Positions 49,826-59,856 of a stretch of 64,000 bases of DNA are shown here, piece after piece. The position numbers and the translations under genes are program-made. The notes beneath the pieces were generated by a model that made no database searches, was not told the DNA's origin, and saw only the letters and a program-made list of their open reading frames with translations. Within the stretch, counting starts at the first letter, position 1; each line of letters opens with the position of its first letter. This DNA is from Lojkania enalia (Eukaryota > Ascomycota > Dothideomycetes > Pleosporales), in the NCBI GenBank assembly GCA_010094045.1, contig ML986776.1, positions 1-64,000 on the forward strand. Direction: 5' to 3'.

Positions 49826-50992
49826 TCACCTCTTTCCCTTCCATATCTCTCTAGCTTTTGCCTTCCACCCCGCATCCTTTTCCTCCCTGGCACCCTCGAG
49901 ATCAATATCCTCAAACCGCTCCGCTGGCGATGTTTCGCTAAACCCACCCTTTCTCTTACTCCTTTCCCGAATCCTCTGTAGCAACCTCTCAGCATACTGC
50001 TGGGCGGCATCGCGGTCCGGGTTTTTAGGATTAGCAGCCGCAGCCGCAGCCATACGATAGGCTTCGGCATCCGGATCACCAGCTGGAATGACTTCCATGG
50101 GCTTGGGGCCCTCAGAGGACTCGGCGTGGCTGGAGTCACTATGTGGCCATTCGGATTGGTAGAGGTTTCGATATGCGTCTGGAGCACCATCGTAGGGCTC
50201 GATGATAGAGTGGAAGACCCCTTGCGTGTCCCTATACCCGGGTCTTCGCGGAGCCTGCTCGAAGCTGAAGCGGTTTAAGTGCCGTGGTGTAGGCTCCTCC
50301 GGAGCTTGGGGAGCAGGTAATGAAGCGCACGGTTCGTGCTGTGGTAGCGGAGGAGTTTCTGGGGATGAAATCGTGAAGAAACGATCATTTTCAACCCGTA
50401 AATCTCCCTTCTCTGGATCGGGAGACAGCGATTTTGTAGTGTTACGACTGAACATGTCTGGCCAGAAAGTTGCTCTATCCTTATTTCCCATACCCTCGGC
50501 TCTAGTCTCTTGATCCGCGATAGTAGTGGAGATCTGGCTTCGTCGCTTTTTAGCAACTTTGAAGGCATCGATGGTGATGTTGGGATAGGTGCCTTTTTCT
50601 AGTCCTCTGATCTTCTTGTCTTTGTCTATGCAGGACTTGCATCGGCCCCGGCAGCAGAGATAGATAGCGTAGATAATGGCTAGAAGGTAAAGAATTATGA
50701 TCAAGACGACTGCAGCAAGCGTTAATTTTGCTGTAACATCGTCTAGAAATTTACTAGCCGGCTCGGTAGTTGGGCTACTAGTCGGAAGCGGTGTTAGAGT
50801 TGAAATAGCAGAGATAGCTGTTTGAGAGCCGCTTCCAATCGGCTTGGAAGAAATGATAACAGTGGGACGTGAGGATGAGAGAGATGGGTGAACATCTGAG
50901 TGTATGGTCGATGAATCTCCGCCGGTCGGGGCAGGCACAGTAGTGAATTGAGTGAGTGTAATGATAACGACAGGTAGGCTGCTTGCAGCCAT
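49826..50992 (-). CDS. Single-pass membrane protein with Ser/Thr-rich ectodomain, function unknown
   Basis: The frame from ATG at 50992 gives 388 aa; no ATG lies further upstream in frame. The first 95 residues are Ser/Thr/Pro-rich and could be an O-glycosylated ectodomain. A single membrane segment lies at about residues 97-118 (LTLAAVVLIIILYLLAIIYA), followed directly by a Cys-rich juxtamembrane cluster (YLCCRGRCKSC). The cytoplasmic tail of about 260 residues ends with a helical, charged region (DAAQQYAERLLQRIRERSKR). This layout recalls fungal wall-sensor-like or mid2-like proteins, but no diagnostic motif is present. A lone gene in AT-rich surroundings. Confidence 0.65.
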   Translation of the reverse strand: MAASSLPVVIITLTQFTTVPAPTGGDSSTIHSDVHPSLSSSRPTVIISSKPIGSGSQTAISAISTLTPLPTSSPTTEPASKFLDDVTAKLTLAAVVLIIILYLLAIIYAIYLCCRGRCKSCIDKDKKIRGLEKGTYPNITIDAFKVAKKRRSQISTTIADQETRAEGMGNKDRATFWPDMFSRNTTKSLSPDPEKGDLRVENDRFFTISSPETPPLPQHEPCASLPAPQAPEEPTPRHLNRFSFEQAPRRPGYRDTQGVFHSIIEPYDGAPDAYRNLYQSEWPHSDSSHAESSEGPKPMEVIPAGDPDAEAYRMAAAAAANPKNPDRDAAQQYAERLLQRIRERSKRKGGFSETSPAERFEDIDLEGAREEKDAGWKAKAREIWKGKR

Positions 50993-51599
50993 TTTTTGTG
51001 GCTTGCTTCTCACTGTAGGTGCGTATGTTTTCAATATTGTGTATGCTGTCTACTCACGCCATACGAAATAGGGAGATTTATATCAGACAATGGGTTCCAG
51101 GTTTGCACATTGTGAATGTACCATGAACAATGTAGACAGTTGCGTACATTATGAGCTATCTAAGCTCCGGAGATGCATACTGAAGCACATTAGAATCCCT
51201 ATTATTTGGACGTATGGCATTGTGCAAGCTGATTTAACTCCAACGTCACACAATGCTATTGCATCCAGCTCTCGTCGAGAGGATAGGAGCTTTTGAGCAT
51301 TTTGGGTTGGTAGGATGATGGAGGCGTAAATTTAGGAGAAGGAACTCTGATTTTACCAAAAGGAAGATAGAATGTGGAAATAAACTTGACATTGGAATAT
51401 ACAGGATAGAAAGCAAAAGCTCGCTGTCAACGCCACTGCCATGCTATGCTTGCCAAATCTATGACAATTAATTGAAGACTTGAACGTGCCCGCATAGGCT
51501 CACTACAGCAAAATTTTACTGAATGTGAACATTCTTAGACCCAGTTCTCTTGGATAAATCTATCTGTACCACAAAAAGTGCGTTACTCTTGAGATCTAA
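50993..51599. other. Intergenic stretch
   Basis: No gene was seen between the two minus-strand membrane-protein genes. Confidence 0.45.
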
Positions 51600-52459
51600 T
51601 TAATGGATTGCTTGAGGTACATTTTTTACATCAACAACTTCCCCGTGTCCCGGTGTGCATAGAATCTCCGTGGCATCGGCGGTTGGTGCGCTACCCAAAT
51701 CACTGATATCGATGATTCTAGATTGGTGATTTCCGCGGCCTCGAGGGTTCGACAATCTAGAGTCCCAAGAGTTGGATGAGTTGGGTTTGCTTGTACAAAC
51801 CGCTGAATTAGGTCGAACGCACTTTTCTAGAGAATACAGTCGCGATGAAGGCGAACTTCGGGATTGTGGAGCAAGCTGTGCCTTAGAATACTGAAGAGTG
51901 TTGCTCAGCGTAGGAGACGAACAGACAGCCATCGTCGGTATTACGCTTTGGGGCCCGAAAAATTGCACGGGCATGCCCTCCCATAACAGCGGCTTTGGAC
52001 TCTGTATCTCGGCTGGAGTGGTAGGAGTGGAAGTAAGCACTATTGTGGAGGAGATATGTAGCGCTCGGTTTGCTGGGGAAGCCCTGGAAGCTAAGATCGC
52101 TTTGACTAGATCGACGGAAATTAGACATGCTATTCAAGGCTCGCTCGATATTAGCTAATCTTGCAACGTCCATCGGGCTGGTAACCAAATAGTAGGGATA
52201 TTACTCCTGTCGCTTCCGCTTAGTTCTTACCCGGGAGTTTGAGCGAGTAAGGTATAATTTCCTCAGACGAATACCATCTCTAACGTTGATAATACTGAAT
52301 ATTGGACTGACGATAAATGATTGCAAGAATCGTGAGGGTGGTGAAAAGAACGACTGCCAGTGCACTAAAAGAGATGGTGAAAATACCAACAGGTGCAATT
52401 GCAAAAGGTTTACCCAGCGGAGTAGCTTGACAGGCTACGATTGGAGTTAGGGATGGCAT
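51600..52459 (-). pseudogene. Frame-disrupted single-pass membrane protein gene
   Basis: From the ATG at 52459 the minus strand reads a short ectodomain (MPSLTPIVACQATPLG) and a membrane helix (GIFTISFSALAVVLFTTLTILAIIY), then a stop at 52280. Protein-like sequence continues in a second frame (RDGIRLRKLYLTRSNSR), across a plausible GTAAGA/CCAG intron into MDVARLANIERALNSMSNF, and then in a third frame (TPTTPAEIQSPKPLLWEGMP) to a stop at 51600. The two remaining frame changes would need introns of about 30 bp, shorter than any other in the window. Decay, or poorly resolved splicing, is therefore likelier. It resembles the membrane-protein gene at 49.8-51.0 kb in layout only. Confidence 0.4.
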
Positions 52460-53332
52460 GCCTACGACCAGCACAGCTTTATGAATTGAAATCAGCGTGT
52501 ACGATTAATATGATAAAGCTGACGTGGTCCAACCCGACGTGGTCCAGGCCGCTTTATAAGAAAGTGGAGGTAGAAATTGGATGCACGTGACTAGACAAAA
52601 ATTACAATCAAAGGAGAGTAGATTATTGTTTTCAAGAGGTTGTGACTACTACATGGCGAGCACGCGTGGAATTTCCTTTGTGCACTTTTCTTTGATGATA
52701 CAAAAAAGTGAGAGGAATTTGTCCCTGACGGAACAATTTGCGGAGGTTAGACAAGAACCAGTTGACTATCAATTCAGGTACATACACATTCAGATTTAGT
52801 GTCCGGCTTTTGCACAGCCGCCAGAGTTTCAATCATAGGTGGCCCCTGCACGCCTAAGCGTCCTTGCCCTAGCTTCTGTTGTATGATTTGTGTAACGAAG
52901 CCCTCTAATGCTCGATCGCAGGCTAAGGCAGAAGCTGTCGGAGCCTGAGGCTACAGTCTGCACTAGATCTCGCGATCCTTTGCACCATAGTGCGACGATT
53001 TGGTCTAGTCACACGTAACACGCGGGGTACGAAGTCACTCTAGAGGTGCAGGCTGGCCGATACTTTCTTTTTCATTTCTTCTTCCTTTTGCAAAGGGCAT
53101 ACAACTTCAATAACACGATACAGGACTTGCTATTACTGATCTAGAGTGAATTTTGCAGTAGACTAAGTGCCTTCATGCTATTGGGCCTCAAAATCATTTA
53201 AAAAAGAGCACTAATGGTTCGAAGACCTATTAGAAGGCGGCTTGGAGGAGCTACCACAAGCACGAATGCGCGGTATTCTCCGAAAATCTTGACATATATC
53301 TCCGAAGCTGAGCATTATATCGGCTACTGAGC
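52460..53332. other. Intergenic stretch
   Basis: No conserved gene was recognised on either strand. Confidence 0.45.
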
Positions 53333-53763
53333 ATGAACAAGCATGAGCTTCTTACAGGCCAGCGATGGGAAGCATTATACAGACCACAATCGCATCGGGT
53401 TGGACAACTATTTACCGGACATGCTCAAAATATCACTTTAGCGTCCGGATTTGCGATGTTTCGTACAACGGCTCTTCTTAGCTCTTCCGAGGTTCTGGCT
53501 CAATATTGCGTAGTACCTTGGTAGTGTCTTACTGAACTAATAGGAAGCTAACGTCACTGGCATCAGATGCTTACCAACTGCCTATCGATTTATCCAGCAA
53601 AGGGGGAACGCTTGGTATGGGCTTAGACGTGGTAGCATCACTTCTGAATCATTCCTATAATCCCGTCGCGTTTGTCTTCTTTGAAAGTAGATCTCTCCGC
53701 GTGCGTTCAGAACGGGGGTTATTTGCTGGCGATGGGGTCACACAATGCTATACGGATGTTGGT
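53333..53763 (+). pseudogene. SET-domain (SMYD-like) protein fragment
   Basis: The first piece reads LTGQRWEALYRPQSHR then HAQNITLASGFAMF and SSSEVLAQYCVV. Across a GTAGTA...CATCAG gap it continues as AYQLPIDLSSKGGTLGMGLD, LNHSYNPVAFVFFESRSLRV and GVTQCYTDVG. This is the central SET segment of fungal SMYD-like methyltransferases, whose signature is NHSCDPNA; here Cys is Tyr and Asp is Asn. The N-terminal part, the post-SET cysteines and everything after a GTATGT donor at 53763 are absent. The remaining piece cannot encode an active methyltransferase. Confidence 0.7.
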
Positions 53764-54005
53764 ATGTATAAAGTATCGGGGCAGATGAGGAGGAAAAACT
53801 GTGTTGATACATATCTATGGTGGATTAAGGCTATTTATACTATCTGTCCTAGTATCACATGATATCAGGGCTAGTCCTTAGTAGGGATTGTGCCATACAT
53901 ATAACCTTACAGTATGGATGCTTTAATTCAATGACCCATGCTGAGTGTTGAATATTTCTTCAATTGCCATTGTGAGTAGACATTCCAAACATCTACTTCT
54001 CTCAC

Positions 54006-54175
54006 TGTAAGCCGGGTCACGTGCCTGATTAGCTATGTAGCCCTTGAGTAAGCAGTGTCGTGCACTATATATTTCTCTACTATCTTAGACCGAGAGGTCA
54101 GGATAACCATCAAGACAACCATAAGCACAGCTATCAATACAACATCCATACAGTTTCCACCCACTTCTGCTTACA
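54006..54175 (-). mobile_element. Second solo LTR copy, inverted relative to 48148-48318
   Basis: It begins TGTAAG and ends CTTACA over 170 bp. Read in reverse complement, the copy at 48148 aligns along the whole length, sharing GTCACGTGCCTG, AGCCCTTGA, TAAGCAGT, ACTATATATT and GACCGAGAGGTCA in the same order. The flanks are CTCAC and TTCAC, a target duplication with one mismatch. Divergence between the two copies shows they are old. Confidence 0.75.
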
Positions 54176-54426
54176 TTCACTCATTGCTTCAAGGTAGGAG
54201 GTGTGAGAAAGAGGTACAGGAGCACGAAAAGTGCTTATTGAACAAGATCGGATGGACCTAACAATTGGAGCGAACTTAGCATAAACTTATAAAGCTTATG
54301 AATGTAGCTGTTCGCCCTTTCAACTCTAGCAACGGCTCTATGGACGTGGGAAAGATTGACGCCGATGCCCAAAACTTAGCAACGGAAGCCTTTCCAGGTG
54401 GAAACTAGCCAGAAGACTTAGCGGCA

Positions 54427-54843
54427 ATGCCTTCATTGTGCATCCAATTTGTAAGGATATTAAAGGCGCAAGATCGCGATATTGAGGCCTTGAAACACAG
54501 CATCAGCGTCTACATGTGTCTAGAAAGGCGCCGAGGGCGGCAATGGCTTCGGGAGCTATTTCAGCTACTTCAAATCTTTGCACGTGTAGTCGAACTATCC
54601 AAGTAGATCGCTACTCTCGAAGGCCATAGATTTCTCAGTGAAGATCAGCTGTGGAATAATCTGCACGGCTACCTCCACGAATTGGTCCTCGGCGCAACCA
54701 AGACCTTCGGACGCGACGCAACACACGCAGAAGCAATTCAAAACGGGTACAATGATCGCTTGAGGGCAGATGATGTGCCCGCGCCCGGAAATCGTGTACT
54801 AGCAAAACGATTTAAGAGGGCTCAGTCGAAATTGCTTCTCTAG
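54427..54843 (+). pseudogene. Unknown protein frame with one internal stop
   Basis: The frame from ATG at 54427 reads protein-like for 139 codons (for example ERRRGRQWLRELFQLLQIF and NNLHGYLHELVLGATKTFGR) with a single TAG after VVELSK. The codon pattern and amphipathic helices suggest a once-coding exon. I do not recognise the family. It may be a decayed gene or an exon of an uncharacterised one. Confidence 0.35.
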
Positions 54844-55116
54844 GCGGGAATATATAAAAACAAGAGCATTACTTTAACCTAAATGATCAAATACGGAATT
54901 TGTGTACAACTTGATGCCTCTCCTCTATCTAGCGCCTCTTCCAACCACTCCTCTTCCACCCCATGATAGCAACCATCACGCCTCTTGTGTCAAGTTCGAG
55001 TCCATCAAATATGCAAAGCATCAAAGCGTTCTATCAACCGGCCGATTATATCCGGCTTACGTGCATCTGCTTCGGCATCCGTTTGAGAAGCCAAATGCAG
55101 ATCAAGTCTACCAGGG

Positions 55117-55290
55117 CCGGTCGGCACAACACCTACCATAGGAGCCTCCGCCGTCTTGTGGATGAAAACAAGAGCTGGTCGACTCAACACCTTCCATAGG
55201 GCCTCCGTCATCTTGTGGATGTGAACTAGAGCTGGTCGACTCAACACCTTCCATAGGGCCTCCGTCATACTGTGGATGAGAGCTAGAACC
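55117..55290. repeat. 57-bp minisatellite, three copies
   Basis: Copies start at about 55117, 55174 and 55231 and share GGTCGACTCAACACCTTCC and TCCGTCATCTTGTGGATG cores. On the minus strand the unit encodes a 19-residue repeat (HPQDDGGPMEGVESTSSSS, phase arbitrary) within an open frame starting at 55467. That frame may be a small gene; its function is unknown. Confidence 0.75.
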
Positions 55291-55567
55291 CAGGGCCGAA
55301 ACCGATTGAGATAACATAGGACAGCCAGTTGATTGGTTTCCACCAGGCCCTCCCTTGCTCAGAAAGTCCCACTGGGCTTCCATTTCCATCGTGACCCGAA
55401 ACGGAATATCCGGATATTGGCCGTTAGGATGCTTATAAACAACCTCTACATGGAGCAACAAAGACATATTTTAGGATTTCTGCAAGCTCAAAGGATGCTT
55501 CAATCTTGTATCCCCCGGTGCAATCCTCCCTTGCCTTCCTAAGAACCAAGCGTCCGCAACAGTTGCT

Positions 55568-56063
55568 ACAGTCCTTCAACTAGCTGATATAGCAGTCTTC
55601 CAATTAGCCGATATAACAGTCCTCCAACTAGCCGATATAATAGTCCTCCAACTAGCCGATATAATAGTCCTCCAACTAGCCGATATAATAGTCCTCCAAC
55701 TAGCCGATATAATAGTCCTCTAACTAGCCGATATAGTCCTCCAACTGGCCGATATAATAGTCCTCCAACTAGCCGATGTAATAGTCCTCCAACTAACCGA
55801 TATAGTCCTCTAACTGGCCGATATAATAGTCCTCTAACTAGCCGATATAGCCGTTCTCCAACTAGCCGATATAACACTCCTCCAACTAGTCGATATAACA
55901 CTCCTCCAACTAGCCAATATAACACTCCTCCAACTAGCCGATATAACACTCCTCCAACTAGCCGATATAATACGCCTCCAACTAGCCGATATAACACTCC
56001 TCCAACTAGCCGATATAATACGCCTCCAACTAGCCGATATAACGCTCCTCCAACTAGCCGCGA
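55568..56063. repeat. 24-bp minisatellite, about 21 copies
   Basis: The unit is CTCCAACTAGCCGATATAAT plus four bases. A few copies are 21 bp, so indels are multiples of three. The minus strand is open throughout (eight-residue unit RLVGGVLY). The plus strand is also open in one frame (unit PPTSRYNS or PPTSRYNT), which after the array continues as SREFFNCSLF to a stop near 56110. Which strand, if either, is translated is not clear; the plus-strand Pro/Thr/Ser/Tyr repeat looks more like a real disordered protein segment. Confidence 0.85.
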
Positions 56064-56099
56064 GTTCTTCAACTGCTCCCTGTTTCAGCTCGCTCGACC

Positions 56100-57400
56100 G
56101 AGGGAAGGATAGCTTTACGATGATTTATGCTGTGAGGAAGAGATGCCAAGAAGACGCGTTGCGACGCGTCGCTCAAGTGGGGCCGCCGCCAAGACTATGA
56201 TCCCGGACACGGAATCACTCTCCCCTTCGTAAGCCCTTTCTAAGCCGCTATACGCGCTAACCGCATGCTCACAGCACTTCCATAATTCCTACTGAAGTCC
56301 TTTACGAGTATACAGTATCAGCTCGCCATCCTCATGCTGTCGGGCCTAGTAACAGCAAGGCCTCTTGCAAAAGGATGCGATAGCGAGCCTATTCTCTTAC
56401 CACCAAGACTTCTCCTTCAGCCCTTAAGAGCAAGGCGGCCCTAGCGATACACAGTTCGTAGGTACACCACCGCTTAATGCCTCACAGACACCTCGGGCCT
56501 CCTTCCACAGTTTGTCGGACCGAACGAGGGTTGCTGCCCACCCGTAGACACAACTAGAACTAGACAGGTTCCGATTCCGCGATCTCCATGAATGGGACGA
56601 GCACAATAGCCATGGGGAAGAAGTAACGACCATTTTTCACTATTCGATCGAGTGGAAGGTCGCCGTCAGCAAGGTAGTGTCTCCGGACACCGAGCAAGGC
56701 GTTGTTCTAGTTCCAATCGGATATTGGCATATGATTCTCAAGCCTAAGCTCGACAGGCTTCTGCAAGAAAAGTTTGGGCTCATAGGGAGATACAATGTGA
56801 CTACACCAATATCACTGTTTTGATAAAAACCCGTATACATCGTGAGCGCGCCAAGCACTTTGACAATCTAGACATCGACTGGCCCATTATCGCCAAAGAA
56901 CTACAGGAATGGAGCAAATAGTTCCGCTCTCAGAAGAAGTTCCGAGCAGGTCTCTGTTTCAATTACGGGGACTCGCATCATGCTTCCACTGGCCTGCCAC
57001 AATGAGGAAATTACCAAGATTCTTCGACTACGCAAAGAATGCTTTACGAGCGAGCTACGCAACTCGATGCAGATCAGAGTCGACCGAGAGCACTTCTATT
57101 TGGCGTGAAATCTATGCTTTGATGTGATGTCTAGGCCCACTATGCGACCTGGGATAATATTGTTGGTGATACCCCTTCAGCACGAAGCATTATAATTTTA
57201 GAACGCATCATCTTAAGGCAGTAATCGATTTCGTAGAGCAGGGCAACCCTCAGGGAGACTATGACGACGTTCCTAAGGAGATCCGTAAGCAGCTGATATT
57301 AGAAGAACGTTAGCGAGAGAAGCGGCAGGTTAAACCTAACATTACGACACCCACACTAAACTATCCGCACATTACTATTACTATTGTCCTACCTTAACCT
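56100..57400 (+). pseudogene. Degenerate member of a repetitive fungal protein family
   Basis: Fragments occur in order on the plus strand in shifting frames with stops: RRSSGAAAKTMIPDTESLSP before a good GTAAGC/CTAAC/CACAG intron, RERAKHFDNLDIDWPIIAKE then FRAGLCFNYG at about 56840-56970, and HYNFRTHHLKAVIDFVEQGN with YDDVPKEIRKQL at about 57190-57300. I recognise the THHL...DDVPE and DIDWP...LFRxGKKLR blocks from a family present in many copies in Pezizomycotina genomes, often near transposons, with no known function. The copy is broken beyond expression. Confidence 0.45.
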
Positions 57401-57837
57401 CACCAATCACCTTTAATGAGCTATAAGGCAATATTAGCACCCGTGGTGCGCCCTATGAGCAACACTTATCTTGAAATTCCAAGTTTGAGGGACCGAGCCG
57501 TAACATTTTACAGCGAGTGGCGGCAATCGTAAATCGATAACAAGATGCTGAAGGAAGACTTTCGTAGAGCAGGCGACGTTGCGTTACAAGATGGATTGGG
57601 CTTAGAGTAGATACATCAAGATTTAAGACTGCCTTTTTCACTGAGCACGGCGTTGAGAGAAGAGTTGCCTGACGGTTTATCAGCGGTATTGAAGGTTGGA
57701 CAAAGTGATACAAATTGTCTTGTGATAGCAATATAGTCACATAACTTAGACAGCTCTGTAGATATATATTTATTTTATAACGCACTCTTAAGCAAGCGTT
57801 AGAAATTACAAGTTTGATGAACCACGTCACTACAATA

Positions 57838-58741
57838 TCAGAAGTCCTCCACAACAATACCAGTATGACTGAAGTGACCTTTCACACTCTGCTCCCTTGC
57901 ACCTACAACATCGAGGCACCATTCAAGGAATGCATTAAACCTGTGTTGCGGATCACTCTCATATTCCTGCTAATTCGTCTTAATAAATCCCTTTAGTTCT
58001 GCGAAGAATTCTTCGATCGGATTAAGGTTTGGTATATATAGTGAAGGTACAATAGCTTAATGCCCGCATTAAAGCACATCTATTTAATATAATCTATATA
58101 AAAGGAGGCGTTGTCCATCACAAGGATAGTCTGCCGTTTAGGGAATAGTTCGTAGTGCTAAGGAGCTGCTCAACATAGTCTTCGTATATAGTAAGATTTG
58201 ATACCTATAAACCCGGCGAAACTTAGCCACTTAAGCTGGAGTGACACCGAGAAGAGGCTAGTCGGTTCACCTAAAGCCAGTCCGCTTGTCGCACTTAGAC
58301 TCATCCGCGAATATAAGATGGTATGACTTGAAATTAGAGCTATCACGCAAATAGAAACCCCGGAGATCCTAGTTCTGTCGTTGAACCGCTTGGCGAAAAA
58401 CCTTCTTTGTCTAGCGTACGGCTGTCAGAGCGCGACTGATTGTGGAAACACTCACAAGAATCCCGAACTCGTCCTGTAAGAAGACAACCATTTCATCTTG
58501 GTATAGTCCAGGCTTCTCTAGCAACCGACCTCGAAGGACTTCCAGCATCGAGGTCTTTATTCGTCGTCGCAGGCTAGGAGAACTATTCGATGGCGCTCTG
58601 GTCGCACCGAAGTGTCGAGCGAATTCTCCTTATAGCGCGGTCGCTGCAGCCCATAGCCGCAACGATATCAACGCCTTCCGCATTGCTGAGTACCATGTCT
58701 TGTATCATATCATGCTACGAGGCTACAAGTTTGGGTTCCAT
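57838..58741 (-). mobile_element. Mutated Tc1/mariner-type transposase (DDE)
   Basis: Reading the minus strand from MPWNPNL at 58741, transposase blocks follow in order: IVAAMGCSDRAIRRIRSTLR, MLEVLRGRLLEKPGLYQDEM, SVSTISRAL, DLRGFYLRDSSNFKSYHLIF, ADESKCDKRTGFR, LVMDNASFY, NPIEEFFAELKGFIKTN and FLEWCLDVVGARxQSVKGHF. The catalytic Asp residues of ADES and VMDN and the Glu region are still visible. At least five in-frame stops replace Trp or Gln, and there are frameshifts, so the element is dead. The stop pattern fits C-to-T (RIP) mutation. Terminal inverted repeats were not located. Confidence 0.82.
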
Positions 58742-59469
58742 GGCATATTCATGTTGACCTTCTCAAGTGTTCGAGACGGAGGAAGTTGAAGTTCGAGCTG
58801 CGAACGGGCGCCGTGGAAGGCCATCGACAGTCGCGGCTAATAATAGAAACGAATCCGTTTTGAAACGCGCCGGCGGCAGACGACGAATTGATCAATTGGT
58901 CCAACCGATTATAAGATAAAGAGGTCATATTTCGACGTCGACCGCGCCGTTGGGAAAAGTGTTCTGTTGGAACCAACATAACGGATGTTCAAGTGATAGG
59001 ATTAGGTAGAGCGCCTATTATAGCTAGCAACGTTAGTCATTCTTGTATCAGATACGGTTCCACAGAAAATCTCATTGTGGATCAATGCATGTTTTGATTC
59101 TGTGAGATTTGAAGCCATGTGTTCGATCAGGTTCTCCGCCTATTCGGTCACGTGATTACAGACAGGAAGCCGTCTCCGAAAAGGCAGGCATGACGCCGTC
59201 TCTATGATGGGGAGGAATCTGTATAGTCATCCACATGTGCTCTGGAAAGTCCTTTGGGATGTATTTGTCCCAGACGCTAAGGTGCTTCAGTAGGTTGAAT
59301 ACGCATAGGATGGCGCAGGGATTGGCTGCAGTGACCGCAAGGCTGCATGCTGTAAATATGGCGCCTACAGCTCGTCTGCCTTGGCACTCTACGGCAATAA
59401 ATTTACATTCTAATTCAACGCTTGTTCCAGTAAGTTCCTAGTCTATCTCATATTGAGTGCATACTTTGG
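58742..59469. other. Intergenic stretch in TE-rich region
   Basis: No gene was recognised. It may include transposon flank from the mariner-type element. Confidence 0.45.
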
Positions 59470-59856
59470 ATGGATCTGCTCAGTGTTACGACAAGCGTCA
59501 TCACAGCCTAGCAGCTCACGAACAATGTGGTTCAATACTTCAATAATGTCAAAGACGTGCTAAAGGAATGCTATCAATGCATCATCGAAGCCTCGAACCT
59601 CCTAGGGCTTCTGGTCAGCCTTCAATACCACGACGAACAAGCGCGGATTGGTCATCCCTAGTTTAAAGAGGTTCGGAAACTAAATAGCAAAGATGGGCCT
59701 CTGAACAAGTACAAGGAAGCCCTCGAATTACTGCGAACGAGAGTGAGAAATGGAGATGGCATACAGCAGATCAAGAGGCGGCTGTTGCGGAAGTTCGATA
59801 AAGATGAAGTCGCGAGCATTCTGAGAAGAATGAAGCGGCAGAAGAGTCTCTTGTGA
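59470..59856 (+). pseudogene. Decayed fungal STAND N-terminal domain fragment
   Basis: From ATG at 59470 the frame reads MDLLSVTTSVITA, stop, QLTNNVVQYFNNVKDVL, then LLGLLVSLQYHDEQA, a second stop before FKEVRKLNSKDGPLNKYKEAL, and KFDKDEVASILRRMKRQKSLL to a final stop at 59854. The pattern (helical start, KDGPLNxYKEALELL, KFxKxEVxxILxRMxRxKSL) is the N-terminal domain found on many fungal NACHT/ankyrin STAND proteins. No nucleotide-binding domain follows. The second stop sits where Trp is usual. Confidence 0.65.

Noticed and set aside
55566..56072. 168-codon repeat protein on the minus strand as a confident gene
   Set aside because: It is generated by the minisatellite itself; the plus strand is equally open, so it is listed as a repeat only.
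58442..58789. 115-codon plus-strand frame
   Set aside because: Antisense of the decayed mariner transposase.
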